The notes: generated by a model not told the origin, from the sequence alone. Counted from the stretch's first letter, positions 11,312-21,887 are shown. The stretch: 36,095 nucleotides of DNA from Tieghemiomyces parasiticus (GCA_027575765.1 JANBPT010000433.1:1-36095); one strand, 5' to 3'. Made by a program: numbers and translations.

Positions 11312-13928
11312 ATGTCATCCGATATCCCCTATGACCACAGCGGTAAGTTGTCTAGCCGACTGTCTGTCCCGTGTCCCCTCCATCATCACTATTGTGGGCC
11401 AATGTCAAATGCAAGATGATCCGGCAACCTGACTTATTCCTCACCAGTTGATTTGTGCACTCAACCTTGCTTGACCCGGACTTTCCGACGCTAGGGAAAC
11501 TACCCGTAACGTGGGCGATCAGTATCGCCTTCTTTGTGTGTGGTAAGTAACGCCAGTCGCCCCGATTCGAACCCCCCCCTGGCATTTACAGTTAGGATAC
11601 GATGCGTAGCCGACCCACGTGGCTGCCCACCATTGCTCACCTCGCCAACGTGCCCCTCACTTGAATCACCCTGCCCTTGCACCGCCACCCCGCAGGCGTG
11701 GTGAACAACTTTGTCTACTCCATCTTCCTGTCGGCCGCCGAACGTATTCTCGAGACTAGCCAGAATATGCCCGTCGTAAGTGGTGTCACCTGCACCGGAA
11801 TTTAGCACGGAGCACTCCCTCCCCTATCCACCACGTCAGATCATCGGTCAATCGACGCCCCTACTGGCTGACTTTGCTCACCTCTTGACCCCTTGCTTCC
11901 CGACCTCGGCTTGACGCCATCTTACCGACGCTGCGTCTTCCTCTTCCTCGCCTGGCGCTCCGGGCGGTTAGGGCATCATCCTTGTGGCCAGTATTGTGCC
12001 ATCAACGGTACTCAACATCGTGGCACCGTACTTTGTACACCGTATCCCGTACCAGTAAGTCATCTGCTCTGTTTACTCACTGTCGTACCATCCTTAGTAT
12101 GATTCCCCGTTGAATGGCACACCCCCGCCAACCTTCCACTCGATGTTCATTGCCGCGTCGTTTCCTCCTACTCCTCCCCGCCTGGGCGCCCAACTGGTTG
12201 CTAGTTTTCGGATCATCACCGTCGTCCTGAGTCTGATCGCGTCACTTCACGTAAGTGCTGCGGTACTACTAATCAATTGATATCCTTGGTTACTGGCCGG
12301 GAAGCAGGCCATATTTTCGAGTGTCTCTCATGAGGTCTTTTCAGGCCGGGGCGTCGAACCGTACCGGTAGGGGCCAATAGATAGCGATCACTCACCTCAC
12401 TCGCCTGATGCTAACCGTTGTGACGCTCCATTTACTTATATTGCATACCTTCGCCCTGCACCTCTTTCTGTTCTTAGATTGTGGCTTGGGTGGATCACGT
12501 TGCCATCCGTATTGCAGGTAAGTCTCGAGCCATTGAACTCCATCTGCAATATGCAGGGTGAACAGACCACCCGCTGCCCCCCCTTACTTTATCCACCGGC
12601 TAACCATCGATCAGTTGCCACGTGGGTTACCCCTTCCGTCAGGCGTGGCACTGTGCTCACTTGGCAGCGGGCTCGGCGAACTCTCGCTCCTAATGTTTAG
12701 TTCCTTCTACCACTCCTCCAGCGTCTCAGCGTGGTCCTCCGGCACGGGCGGGGCTGGCCTGCTGGGATCGTTCAGTTTTCTGGCCCTGACCGTGTGGGCG
12801 CGCCTATCCCTCACGACAGCCCTTTCCATGGTTTCCGTCCTCCCCCTTCTAATGGCGGTGGTCTACTTTGTCGTCCTCCGTATTCCGGGTCCGCTGATGG
12901 CACGGCAGAAGGCCGTGATGAAGTCGGCATCGCTGGACCCCCGCTCGATGGATAGTGACAGCGACGCAGGCCTTGGGGTGGTCGATCAACCCGCCCTCAC
13001 GAAATCATCGACAGGGGTGACGACGACGGCCATCATGACAACCGCCGCGGAGATTCCTCCGGAAGAACGGCCCCTGAGTGCGCGGATCCGACTGTTGCGT
13101 CCACTCCTGATGCCGTACATCCTTCCGCTCTTCTTTGTATACTGGGCCGAGTATACCATCAACTCGGGTGTCAACCCGACCAACCTCTTTCCGCTGGATC
13201 GTACCCCGTTCCAGAATTTGTCGGACCATTATATTTACTACCAAGGTGAGTCCGTTGGAGCGTCATTGGGTTCCTGGGCCCGAGGGTGGTACACGGGATA
13301 GGTTGAAAGGAAACCAGCTAACTTACATATCATTACGGTATTCGTTACGCCCTAATTTCTTATTCATTCAGCCATTTACCAGCTCGGAGTCTTTATCAGT
13401 CGGTCCAGCGTCCGGGTCTTCCACATTCAGCGTGTCTGGGTTCCAAGCGCACTGCAAATAGTCACGCTTGGCGTATTCCTGTCGCACGCTTTGGTACCCT
13501 GGATCCCGTCTGTATGGGTGATTTTTGTGCTCATCTTTTGGGAGGGGCTTCTCGGAGGTAGGTTTTGGCCTATTAGCATTGGGCAAGCGGAGCGGAACGG
13601 ATGGCGAGAGGGGGGGGCGGGCTGGCCCGGCAGCTGCTATATATACCAAAGTAATTTCCTTCTTCGCACCGATTTGTGACACCACTAACTGTTCCCCACA
13701 CGTCAACCTCTTTCACTGTTACCTCCCTGAGCAGGTAGCACCTATGTGAACGCCTATTACAACGTGTCCAAGGACGTTGCTCCCGTCTACCGCGAGTTTT
13801 CGATGGGTGTCTGCGGCCTGGGTAGTTCGGTCGGGATATCGTTGGCGTCATTCACCGCTATTGGTCTCCAGGTGGCACTCTGCAACTTCCAGGTGGATCA
13901 TGGCCGTACCCTCTGCCAGAAAAAGTAA
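11312..13928 (+). CDS. CLN3: CLN3/battenin (yeast Btn1) vacuolar membrane protein
   Basis: Nine exons, all joins in frame: 11312..11342, 11495..11542, 11696..11775, 11972..12054, 12205..12250, 12478..12517, 12643..13245, 13372..13557, 13735..13928. The product is 436 residues, against 438 in human. Six of the first exons are only 31-83 bases. Hallmarks in order: GVVNNFVYSIFLSAAE, VAPYFVHRIPY, LGSGLGELSLLMFSSFY, SAWSSGTGGAGLLGS, FFVYWAEYTINSGV, IFWEGLLGG, STYVNAYYNV and a terminal GISLASFTA region. The protein is a polytopic membrane protein of vacuoles/lysosomes; human CLN3 is mutated in juvenile Batten disease and is required for lysosomal glycerophosphodiester release, and Btn1 affects vacuolar pH and arginine transport. 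A loop rich in Ser/Asp/Thr (around SLDPRSMDSDSDAG) is probably cytosolic. Confidence 0.96.
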
Positions 13929-13971
13929 TTCCGATGACCCACCATTCCATTTTGAGCAGTTTTCGCTCTAT

Positions 13972-13994
13972 TATATATATATATATATATATAT
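13972..13994. repeat. (TA)n microsatellite
   Basis: About eleven TA units just beyond the CLN3 stop codon. AT-rich runs at this place can help 3'-end formation in fungi, since UA-rich efficiency elements lie upstream of the poly(A) site. Confidence 0.9.
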
Positions 13995-14015
13995 TCGTAG
14001 GTAGTAACAATGACT

Positions 14016-14021
14016 AATAAA
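14016..14021 (+). terminator. polyadenylation signal AATAAA for CLN3
   Basis: Exact AATAAA 88 bases after the CLN3 stop and shortly after the TA repeat. Confidence 0.55.
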
Positions 14022-14123
14022 CCGGATTCTCACCTACTCATTACACTCGTTTTGACTAGTTAAGCCCATACCGACCTACCGGTGCGACAAGGGGAGGGGG
14101 GCGGCGGCAATGAGATCACAGAT

Positions 14124-15216
14124 TCAGGCGGCAGGATCCAGCCCTAGATGCCGCATGCGGACTGCCATATCAAACAGGTAGTCGTAGCACTCGGTCATGA
14201 CCTTGGTCTGTTCCCAGGTAGCCCCCCAGACGAATACACCGTGACGCCGCACGAGGACGGCACAAGTATCTGGATGGGCCGCCATGGCTGCGGCCATGGC
14301 GTCAGTGAGTTGGTCCTCGCGCGGGGCGTTTTCGATGATGGGGACAACCAGGGTGTCGTGATTTTGTAGGCCGCGGCCGGTGGTACCTTGGCGGATGCCC
14401 TTGATCATTTCCTGGTTGCGGATAGTGAAGGTTGGCCCTGAATACACAAGGGTGGCCAGTACGGCGTGCGGTGAGTGAGTGTGGATACAGGCGCCGGCGT
14501 TACGTAACCGGTAGCTGTTAAAAAAGAGGGGCGTGCACGATGATGGTGTGGCCGGGGCCGGTGGCGCACGTAGCACGCGGGAAGTGCTGAGTTCCATAAC
14601 GAAGAGGTCCAGTGGTATGATGCGCTCTTTTTGGATGCCTATAGAATGTTGACCAGGCCTCCAAGGTCGACGTGGGGGGTCAAACTTGGGGTCAAGGGAT
14701 GAGTGGAGAAATAGGACGAAAGCGAAAAGAGAAATGGAAGGAGGCCGCTGTTGGCGGTGGATAGGCTAGCCGGGCTCCCTATCGGCACACTGGCTACTTA
14801 CCGGACGGAGCGATATAGACTAGGTTACTGATACGGTAGGGGGATTAAAACAACGTGAAAATACCACGGGAGGGCGCGGGTGAGTACCATGGCCCAGGAA
14901 GGGAGGCCGTGGGGGGAGGTTTGGCAGACCGGCCTGGTTAATAAGCCAACTTACTCAACACGGATACTGACGCCGCCACTGGACACGGAGCATATGGACG
15001 GTAGCAGAAGAGTATGGTAGGGCTGGCAAGGTAAGTCTGGTGCTGGAGGAGAGGAGCGCGGGTGTATCCCGGCCGTCGGTCCCGATCGGTGCCCGCGGGC
15101 ACTTACCCGGTACCGGTAGTCCAGCCCAGTTGGTAAAAGAGCTGACAAAGTTCGGGAATGAGTTGGCTGGGATGCAGTGGGTCCGAGGACGTGACGAGGT
15201 CGAGGTTGTCGGCCAT
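14124..15216 (-). CDS. MDE1: methylthioribulose-1-phosphate dehydratase (MtnB/APIP/Mde1)
   Basis: Four exons, in frame: 15216..15107 (110 bases), 14978..14955 (24), 14827..14802 (26), 14638..14124; 224 residues. The two middle exons are microexons, and only joining all four restores the expected GWTTGTGGGVSIRV and YIAPSG motifs. It is a class II aldolase/adducin-fold enzyme of the methionine salvage pathway that dehydrates methylthioribulose-1-phosphate. Zinc ligands are visible as IHTHS (His106, His108) and [10 protein letters not shown] (His186). Other conserved blocks are [19 protein letters not shown]-like [19 protein letters not shown] and [13 protein letters not shown]. It is somewhat shorter than human APIP (242), mostly from shorter ends. 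It acts in the cytosol. It runs head-to-tail with RRP40 and converges with CLN3. Confidence 0.95.
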
Positions 15217-15668
15217 GGCGATGAAATAGACAGCGTAGTGAAAAGGAAATGTAAAAGTTCATTCAAGAAAATATAATCCGTTGGCCGTGAATGGCGTTGG
15301 CGAAACGTGAAGCGGTCAGTCGCCAACCGTTGTAGAGTGGAGCACACGCGGCTTTAATTTGGGAGGGGTTGATCGCAGGACTGGTGTATTTATGGATACC
15401 CTAATCTAAGGGGGCGTGTGTGGGACCGTGGATCAAGGGGTGGGCCATGTCAGGTGAGGGGAGGAAGAGCCTATCTCCTCTCTCACCCATCCGCCAGATT
15501 CATTCTAAGCAAGTCACATGATATGGTTGAGTATTTCGGCCGACTGAAATGGTTAGCAGCGGCGCGAGTCCCCGCCCTGAGCCGACGTAGCAGTCCAGGG
15601 CGGCGCGCATAGCATAGAAATACGCAAACAATAGAGTACTACATGTTTATGTGACGGGTGTGTTGTCA
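15217..15668. other. intergenic region RRP40 stop to MDE1 start
   Basis: 452 bases between tandem minus-strand genes. It must contain the MDE1 promoter. I see no clear TATA box, and the only notable item is an E-box-like GTCACATGAT at 15513-15522. No gene is visible. Confidence 0.4.
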
Positions 15669-16850
15669 CTACAATTTCATGGTTGTACACAATTGGTCTA
15701 CCATGGTTTCGCATTGCTTCGGGCTGAGGAATTCCGAGTTGGTTATGGCGTTGCCAGCCAGGATGGTCCCCCGGATGGTTTTGCTGGCCACCCATACCCG
15801 GCCGTTGAGGCCAATGGCCACGTCGAGCGGTAGCCGGGCCGCCAGGAGGGCGAGGATGGGTGTGCGGGGGTCAAGCAATCTGTGAGGGGTGGGTGTGGTA
15901 GGTTGATGAGAGAGAGGCCGAGGAGGCGGTAAGGCTTGGGTCGGTAAACAAAAAAAGAATAAAAAAGACTCAAAGAGAGAGGGGCAGTGGGATCTGGTAC
16001 TTCCCTCCCCTTGCGCCTCAGTGCCTGCAAGCCCAGCTTACCTTTGGCACAAGCTGATTGAACACTTGGTGATGAAGCCGCCCTTAAGTTCGCCATACCC
16101 ATCGGCCTCGCCCGTCTTGGCGTTCACGCATGACATTTCGGGCTCCATGCCACGGCTGGCACTGGCGAGGTACCCGTAGACCACGGTGCCAATCTAGCGG
16201 ACATGAGGGAGGAAAGGGCAGAACACGTGTGAGTTTGGGAGGAGGGAGAGGCTGGCAGGGGTGAAAGGTAGACAAACGGACACCGACACTTAATTGCCCC
16301 TCCCCCGCGATACCCGAACGCTGGGTGCCAGGCTGCGCACAGGATCCGCGTAACTTACTGCGAGGTTGGGCCGATTGCGTTTCGTGGCGCCTTCAAAGGC
16401 CAGTACGGGCAGCTGGGCGGGATAGGCACTACCAATATCGATGCGGTAGTATTCGGCCGACCGACCAGTCACCGTGCCGACGACGGGTTCGCCGGCCGCC
16501 GGGATATACTAGTATTTACATGGTGTGGGATGACGTTGATGAAAAGGGGAGGCACTCGAGGTTAGAGCGGCAGGACATACCGGCCGCGTCGCCACCCGAC
16601 TATGGAAACAAGAAAAAAGGCCGGGCAGGCTACTCAAGAGGACCGGAAGGGGAAAGGGACCTACCCGCTTCTTGCTATTAGAAATCCACCAGGCATTGCC
16701 GACGGGGTTGTTGGTAACCAGGCCGGCCTGGACGGCATGGATGTCCTTGTCAGTTTGTAGTAGGCCCGGGCCGAGGCGGAGGAGCTTGGCCTGGCTGGCG
16801 TCGGGCATGGGGACCACCTCCCCAGGGAGAACGACCTGCTGCTTAACCAT
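15669..16850 (-). CDS. RRP40: exosome cap subunit RRP40 (EXOSC3)
   Basis: Four exons, in frame: 16850..16665, 16508..16359, 16193..16042, 15879..15669; 232 residues (yeast Rrp40 about 240). Order of elements: N-terminal QVVLPGEVV, the S1 domain with KRYIPAAGEPVVGTVTGRSAE and the diagnostic LAFEGATKRNRPN, the MEPEMSC segment after it, and a KH domain with the GLNGRVWVASKTI loop. These are strong signatures of Rrp40, one of the three S1/KH cap proteins of the nuclear and cytoplasmic RNA exosome, which guides RNA into the core for 3'-5' decay and processing. The start is the first ATG in frame. It is head-to-head with the STIMATE-like gene across a 1.16-kb gap. Confidence 0.96.
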
Positions 16851-18011
16851 GGCGGTAACGGGAGACGGGGGGGGAAATGGCGACTGGCAGTGGGAACGCA
16901 GCTGGGGATGGTACGCAGAGGAGGGTAGATAACTGAGCGGTATAATGATAAAGAGGGGGGGAAGGTTTCGCATGTGTCGGTCGGTCGGTCGGCCGATGTG
17001 GACGGAGGTGCCAGCCGCATCTCTCTAATGCTGGTCCGGTAGTCTCGACTATGCAGTTTTTCTTTCCGGCTGGTCTGGGAGCACAGTGCCTGGCGTGCGG
17101 GAGTGTCAATGAGCTCGGTCACGTGATAGTATTGTCTCGTTCCGGCGCTAAACCCATCTCCGATCTCTTGGCCAGCAGCAGCGGGTGCCCTCCACGCTCA
17201 CAGAATCCCGCCTTCCTTCCCCTCCTGCTCCCGCTCACTCCACATCAAAGTAGCACGTCGGGCGTCCTTTTCTCAAGCCCGAGCAACCTCGTGCCCACAG
17301 GGTGGACGTGGTCGCTAGGATCGGCCCTTCTAGTGAGCGAACATGTTTTACGTGCCATGCGGTCGCGATTACCGGCCTTTTGGCATAAATTGCTCAGAAT
17401 GAGGGATAAACATCATGTACGGCCAGGCCCAGCAGTAGGGAGTGTCAGCTCGGACCTGTGTAGTGACGCGGCATCATTGTGGGACAAGGGGTGTGGATGG
17501 AGATGCAGTGGCGGTATCGAACGTCGCCCCTTCGCGGCTGTCGGTGGACTCCAAACATCAACACCGGGCGACTTCTCTCCAGAGTAGCGTCGCAGGGATC
17601 GCCCCCCCCCCGGCCAACATTGGGCCCGCTCCACCGTAGTGGTGGGCCAAAGGGGGCGGAGCAGTGACCGCCTTGGCTGCCCCATTGGTAGCACGGTCGG
17701 ACAACCCCTTCGACGGGCACGCGACCCGTTGCGACGGGCTCAGTGTCTCCTCCCTTTTGACGCTCCGGCCATTGTTACTCCGCCCTTTATTACCCTCCTC
17801 CCGCCCCTCACCCCCCCCCTCACGCCTCAGTTTCCCCGGTCCGCCCAGTTTTGCTCCGTAGCCCCCCACAAGCCCCCCGAGGGTTGCATACATTTGTCCT
17901 TCCTACCTTCCATTGCCGTTCACCTCGCCACCTTGCCCGCTACCCCGCCCGTCCCGGCTTGCGACCAATTCCACTGTATCCTTGCCACCGGTACTACTCA
18001 GCCGCCCTTCT
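16851..18011. promoter_or_regulatory. divergent intergenic region RRP40 (-) / STIMATE-like (+)
   Basis: Head-to-head spacer of about 1.16 kb. It contains four tandem TCGG units (16977-16992), a palindromic TCACGTGA, and a C-rich leader over 17760-18000 before the plus-strand start. Overlapping open frames on both strands (up to 178 residues) have no recognisable family content, so I treat the whole as regulatory and leader sequence. Confidence 0.45.
17119..17126. promoter_or_regulatory. CACGTG E-box palindrome
   Basis: TCACGTGA in the context GGTCACGTGATAG, about 270 bases upstream of RRP40 and 890 upstream of the STIMATE-like gene. The core is a binding site for bHLH factors (Cbf1/Pho4 type in yeasts; the CLEAR element of TFEB in animals has the same core). 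Its function here is inferred. Confidence 0.35.
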
Positions 18012-19058
18012 ATGCTGCCCGCCATGACCTCCCTCCCGGAGGAGAATTGCAAGCTGATGGACAGCTTTGCCATCTTCATCCAGTCCCTGCTGGGCGTTCT
18101 GGCCATTTCCACGCTCTTCATTAAGCGCCAGCGTGAGGTGCCCCAACGGCCGTTCCGGATATGGTGAGTGACCGTCCGGTGGCCGTGTCGGACAGGGCCT
18201 GGTACCCGCAAACCAACCGTACGATGCCGCTAGAGTCTAACCCCCTTGGTACGTCCCCACCCCCCCTCTCCCTTCTCGCTACCCCTTCCTGGCAGGCTCT
18301 ACGACGTAAGTAAGCAGGCAACGGGGTCGGCCATGGTCCACATGTTGAACCTGGTCGCGGCATACCTGTCGGGCAAGTCGTCGCACGAGGACTCCAACCC
18401 GTGCGTCTGGTACTTTATGAATCTTGTCCTGGACACCACCATTGGGGTGTACATTCTCTACCTGTACCTACACCTCTTACACGCCGGCGTACGTCGTCTG
18501 GGCCTGGAGCATATGGAGTCGGGCAACTATGGCACGCCGCCGCGCGCCGCCAACTGGGTCAAGCAGTCGGCCGTCTTCTTTGTCGCCCTGCTCAGCATGA
18601 AGGTCACCGTCATGATTGCGCTGGCGGTCTTCCCCGCCCTGGCGGTTCTCGGGCGCATCTTCCTCGCCCCGTTTCAACACATGGGCGACCCGCGGCTACA
18701 GGTCGTCATGGTCATGCTCGTGGTGCCCTTGGTCATGAACATTATCCAGTTCTGGCTGATTGACCATGTAATCAAACAAAAGCCGGCTGCCAAATACTGC
18801 ATTCCGGACCATCCCGAGCCGGCCGACGAGGATGACACCCTCTACTCAGTTGTGACGGACGAGCCGGGCCGCCACTCGCTGGACGATGACACGTCGAGCC
18901 CCGACTCGGCCGCCGGCCTGCTCGCCCACCGGTCTGCGGCCCACTTTGACCACCACGCTCGCGCCTCTCGGACCCTCTCACGGCAGGGCTCGGGCGATGA
19001 CGTGCGGGCCAATCGACACAGCCGTTACGAAATGGACCGCTCGCCCATCCGCATCTAA
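18012..19058 (+). CDS. STIMATE/TMEM110-family polytopic membrane protein (yeast YPL162C-like)
   Basis: Two exons, 18012..18163 and 18296..19058, joined in phase 2; 304 residues. A second in-frame ATG at 18024 has a better context (GCCGCC-like GCCCGCCATGA) and may be the main start, giving 300 residues. Conserved blocks: [28 protein letters not shown] at the exon junction, [36 protein letters not shown] and a last membrane span [18 protein letters not shown] [16 protein letters not shown]. About five hydrophobic segments are visible. Animal STIMATE is an ER protein that supports STIM1-Orai calcium entry at ER-plasma membrane contacts; the yeast homologue is assigned to the vacuolar membrane. 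Residues from about 210 onward form a soluble, acidic then His/Arg/Ser-rich tail that I would expect to be poorly conserved. Confidence 0.88.
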
Positions 19059-19276
19059 ACGCCCTCTCGTCCGGTCGCGCCACCTCCTGTTTACCATGTT
19101 TTATATACCGACCAGCGGTTCACACCGCGCACCCTCCTCCATTCCTTGTTTTCCCCCTCCTCAATTCTACTCCCCGCTAGCCAATTTCTACCCTTGCATA
19201 CGTAGCCTGTCGGTGCTTGGCCGCCTCCCCATCTATCTTATGAACGACCTTCAACACCAGGTCCACGCCGTGTCAC

Positions 19277-19282
19277 AATAAA
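19277..19282 (+). terminator. polyadenylation signal AATAAA for the STIMATE-like gene
   Basis: AATAAA in CACAATAAAACC, 219 bases after the stop codon. Confidence 0.5.
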
Positions 19283-19378
19283 ACCACTCCACCCCCTTGT
19301 CTACTCCACCTGCCCTCTCTGCTCCGGGCATGCCTGACCCACACCGCCGTTTTCGGTCTCTGCCCTGCGACCACCACC

Positions 19379-19408
19379 ATTGGTCGGTGAAGACCTACTT
19401 CTCATTGG
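19379..19408 (+). promoter_or_regulatory. paired inverted CCAAT boxes upstream of STK19
   Basis: Two ATTGGTC sequences start at 19379 and 19404, 25 bases apart and about 180-205 bases before the STK19 start. Both are the reverse complement of CCAAT, the site of the HAP/NF-Y complex. The pairing is suggestive but unproven. Confidence 0.35.
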
Positions 19409-19584
19409 TCACGTAAGCCCAGCGGCAAGGCGTAACGGCGGTTTCGCTTCGCTAAACGTGGCCCTCCTTTGACCTTGAAGGGGGGGTGAAGAGAGATCTT
19501 CTAAAGGACACTCCACTGCAGAGTGACCAACGCCGGTACCCGCCTCCTTGCGCAAGCCCCTTTCGCATTCCTTAGCTTGTCGTC

Positions 19585-20658
19585 ATGTCCATCTCGCCCG
19601 CTAAACTCCGACGACACTCGCCATACCCATCCCCCATTCGGGCCCCGGGACGCCCCAAGGTCGACGTTCCGGCAGCCATCGAAGACCTGCTTCGGCTGCT
19701 ACCCTGCGAAACGTACCCTAGCGGGGCCATGGCCCCGGTCCGACACTGGCCGCCTGCAGAAACGCACTTGACCGGAACGGACCCGCGCTTCCCGTTCCTA
19801 ATCCGCCAGCGCGGCCAAGTGCGCAGTCTCCGGGTCCCACCGGTGGTGCTCCTGCATCAACTCTACGACCTTGGTGACGACCTGACCCATATCGACCGGG
19901 CCGTAGTAAGTTCCACTCACCAGGGCAGTTGGCAGCCCCCTCTCCCCCCCTTTTTTTTACAAGCACCGCCGTACTCACCATCGGATATACACTACTCTGC
20001 CTTTCACAACACACCCGTTCGGCAGGACGATTTGTGCACCCGGGGCCTACTCACCAAGCTCCGCCTGGGGCGAACCGAAGCCCACCAGCTGGCCCTGATC
20101 AAAACCAGGGACTACCACCTTCTCCTGGCCCGTGCCCGCGAACGGTGCCCCGAAGCCCGCGACGTGCTGCTACGCTACGCGGAGTTCCGACGCAACCACC
20201 CGACAGTGGGAGTGGTGATGACCCGTAGCGACTTGTCTGAACGCGGGGGGTTCTCCCCGGCTGATGTGGAGCATTTAGTGGGGGCCGGGGTGGCCCTGGA
20301 TATCGACGCCGATACCATACAGTGGACGATTCTCGAGGGTGGTGACTACCTCCACCAGATCCACCGCGGGCGCCGTGACTTGCTGGGCTGGGTACGTGCG
20401 GCGGCCGGCGGGGAGGTGGCCGAGAGCGTAAGTAAAGGGTGCGCACCGTCCGAAAGAGGCGGCCGCATCTCGAAAACACAAAACAACCACAAGAGTCTCC
20501 CGGTTATATCCATGGCATTAACGAATAACCTGTCTGTCCGCACTGGCCCGCTAATTTTCACCCACTAGTTCATCCTGGCCAAGTCGGCCCGGGACCTTAC
20601 GTTTGGCCGTCGGTACTATATCCACGACCTAGTCGGGTCCGGGGCGCTTCAAAGGTAA
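19585..20658 (+). CDS. STK19: STK19 homologue (winged-helix DNA-binding protein)
   Basis: Three exons, all phase 0: 19585..19905, 20026..20427, 20569..20658; 270 residues. After a basic Pro/Ser-rich N-terminus the protein shows the STK19 order: RVPPVVLLHQLYDL, then a winged-helix repeat with RAVDDLCTRGLLTKLRLG, FSPADVEHLVGAGVALDI, a glycine turn, HRGRRDLLGWV, and the C-terminal GRRYYIHDLVGSGAL, equivalent to the family YHVHDLIGA block. STK19 was first called a kinase, but is now known as a DNA-binding winged-helix protein that helps position TFIIH in transcription-coupled repair. The usual short tail after that block (a Thr-Thr/Gly-Leu-Leu-Arg segment) is missing; the final AAAGGTAAGG also looks like a donor, so an unrecognised last exon is possible. 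The first intron is 120 bases and open in frame. Confidence 0.82.
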
Positions 20659-21887
20659 GGCCCACGCCGAATCCTCGATGCGGGCAGCGACCGTCCGAAT
20701 CGTCTGTACCGTTCACCTAACCCATCCATGTTGCTGTTTGGGTTTGCTAACCATTAAACCAATCGTACTCCCTCCGCCCGCTGGGCCCCTCTATTCCATC
20801 CTACCCAAGGGCATCTGCCCCTGGCGGCGCTCTTCTCCGGCTGCCTAAGTGACTGGTGCACGGGAGATGGGACGTGGTGTATGCTCGCCACTAGCAAGCC
20901 GGTGGGCGCCGGCGGCACTCGGCGTTGTAAATAACCCAGCATTAAATCTATGTACAGCCAATGGCACCTTGGACGTGAGGTTATACGCTTGCCATACGGC
21001 ATACCGTGGAAACGGATTTGGCAGTACGTTGGAGCCAGTGCACCGCGTTTAGTTGGTTAGGAAAAGGGGCATCGCCGCTAGCCTAGTAGAAGCGAAAGGC
21101 AGGACATGCGCCGCGGCCTGTGTTACACCGCTGGGGGGGGGGAGGGGTGAGCCAAGTTGGCTTTGGAGAGAAAAGGGGGGGGATGGGAAGGTCAGGTGGA
21201 CGTGGCAACGACGCCGACAAGGCACCTCCCGGTCGTACGGGTGCTGCGCGATGGTGCGACCACCGCCGGCTGATTGGTGAAGGTGGCGGGAGCAGAAGGG
21301 AGCCACCAACGTCGTCTCCCGCCGTCCGCCGCTCGTCGTCGCGAGTCTGTACGCCCAACCCGACGGTGTCGTCCGACCTCCTCGTTTTTCCACCCCTGCC
21401 TCTCTCCGCGCCCCGTCGCCGTCCCCAACCTACGCCCCGTGGCTTTGAGCCACCCATATCCAGCGCATACAGGCCCGTCACCCTCGGCTCGCGCATACAC
21501 TCTCCTCTGCCTCATTCCCTCGCTACGGTGGCACGGATGGGGGGAGAGGGACCTTTTAAAGCGTGCCCTCCACCCGCGCTCCACACGTCTGGCTCACTCC
21601 GCTCGCTTGCCTTTGCTCTTTTCTCCCTCCCCACGCCAACTAATCTAGTGTCGGCTTGGCGCCCTTATATCCCCCGCACTCCTTTTCTCTCTCTTTCCTC
21701 CTCTCCCTCTCTCTCTCTCCCCCTCCCTCCCTCTCTCTCTAACGCACCCACTTTTCGTTGCTTAGCCTTTCTCATCCATTCTTCTCGTTTACTCACGCAA
21801 CGCATCCGCTCTTCTTTACGACTGCTCCATCCTTCCTCTTCTTCCATACCTAACCTCCATACCACTCCACCCATCCTCTCCTCCACC
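20659..21887. other. intergenic region and pyrimidine-rich promoter/leader of VMA3
   Basis: About 1.2 kb. An ATTAAA at 20753 may end the STK19 transcript. From 21590 to 21880 the plus strand is very C/T-rich (CCCTCTCTCT-type runs) with a TTATATCCC motif near 21666, as expected for the leader of a strongly expressed fungal gene. An open frame of 284 residues crosses this stretch but is an artefact of low complexity. Confidence 0.5.
20753..20758 (+). terminator. possible polyadenylation signal ATTAAA for STK19
   Basis: Common one-base variant of AATAAA, 95 bases past the STK19 stop codon. Confidence 0.3.

Larger units (their letters stand above)
13929..14123. other. convergent 3' intergenic region, CLN3 / MDE1
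   Basis: Short spacer between two genes that end toward each other. It contains a TA microsatellite and a plus-strand AATAAA for CLN3. I see no exact AATAAA for the minus-strand dehydratase gene. Confidence 0.5.
19059..19584. other. intergenic region STIMATE-like / STK19
   Basis: 526 bases containing the poly(A) signal of the upstream gene and the promoter of STK19. Two inverted CCAAT boxes stand out. No gene is visible. Confidence 0.45.

Noticed and set aside
11560..11585. tRNA B-box-like sequence (GGTTCGAATC on the minus strand) in a CLN3 intron
   Set aside because: The flanks cannot form a T-stem (G-rich on both sides), no A box lies at the right distance, and the site is inside an intron of a well-supported gene.
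17051..17587. 178-residue open frame between RRP40 and the STIMATE-like gene
   Set aside because: No recognisable motif and mixed composition; it lies in a divergent promoter region with equal-sized frames on the other strand.
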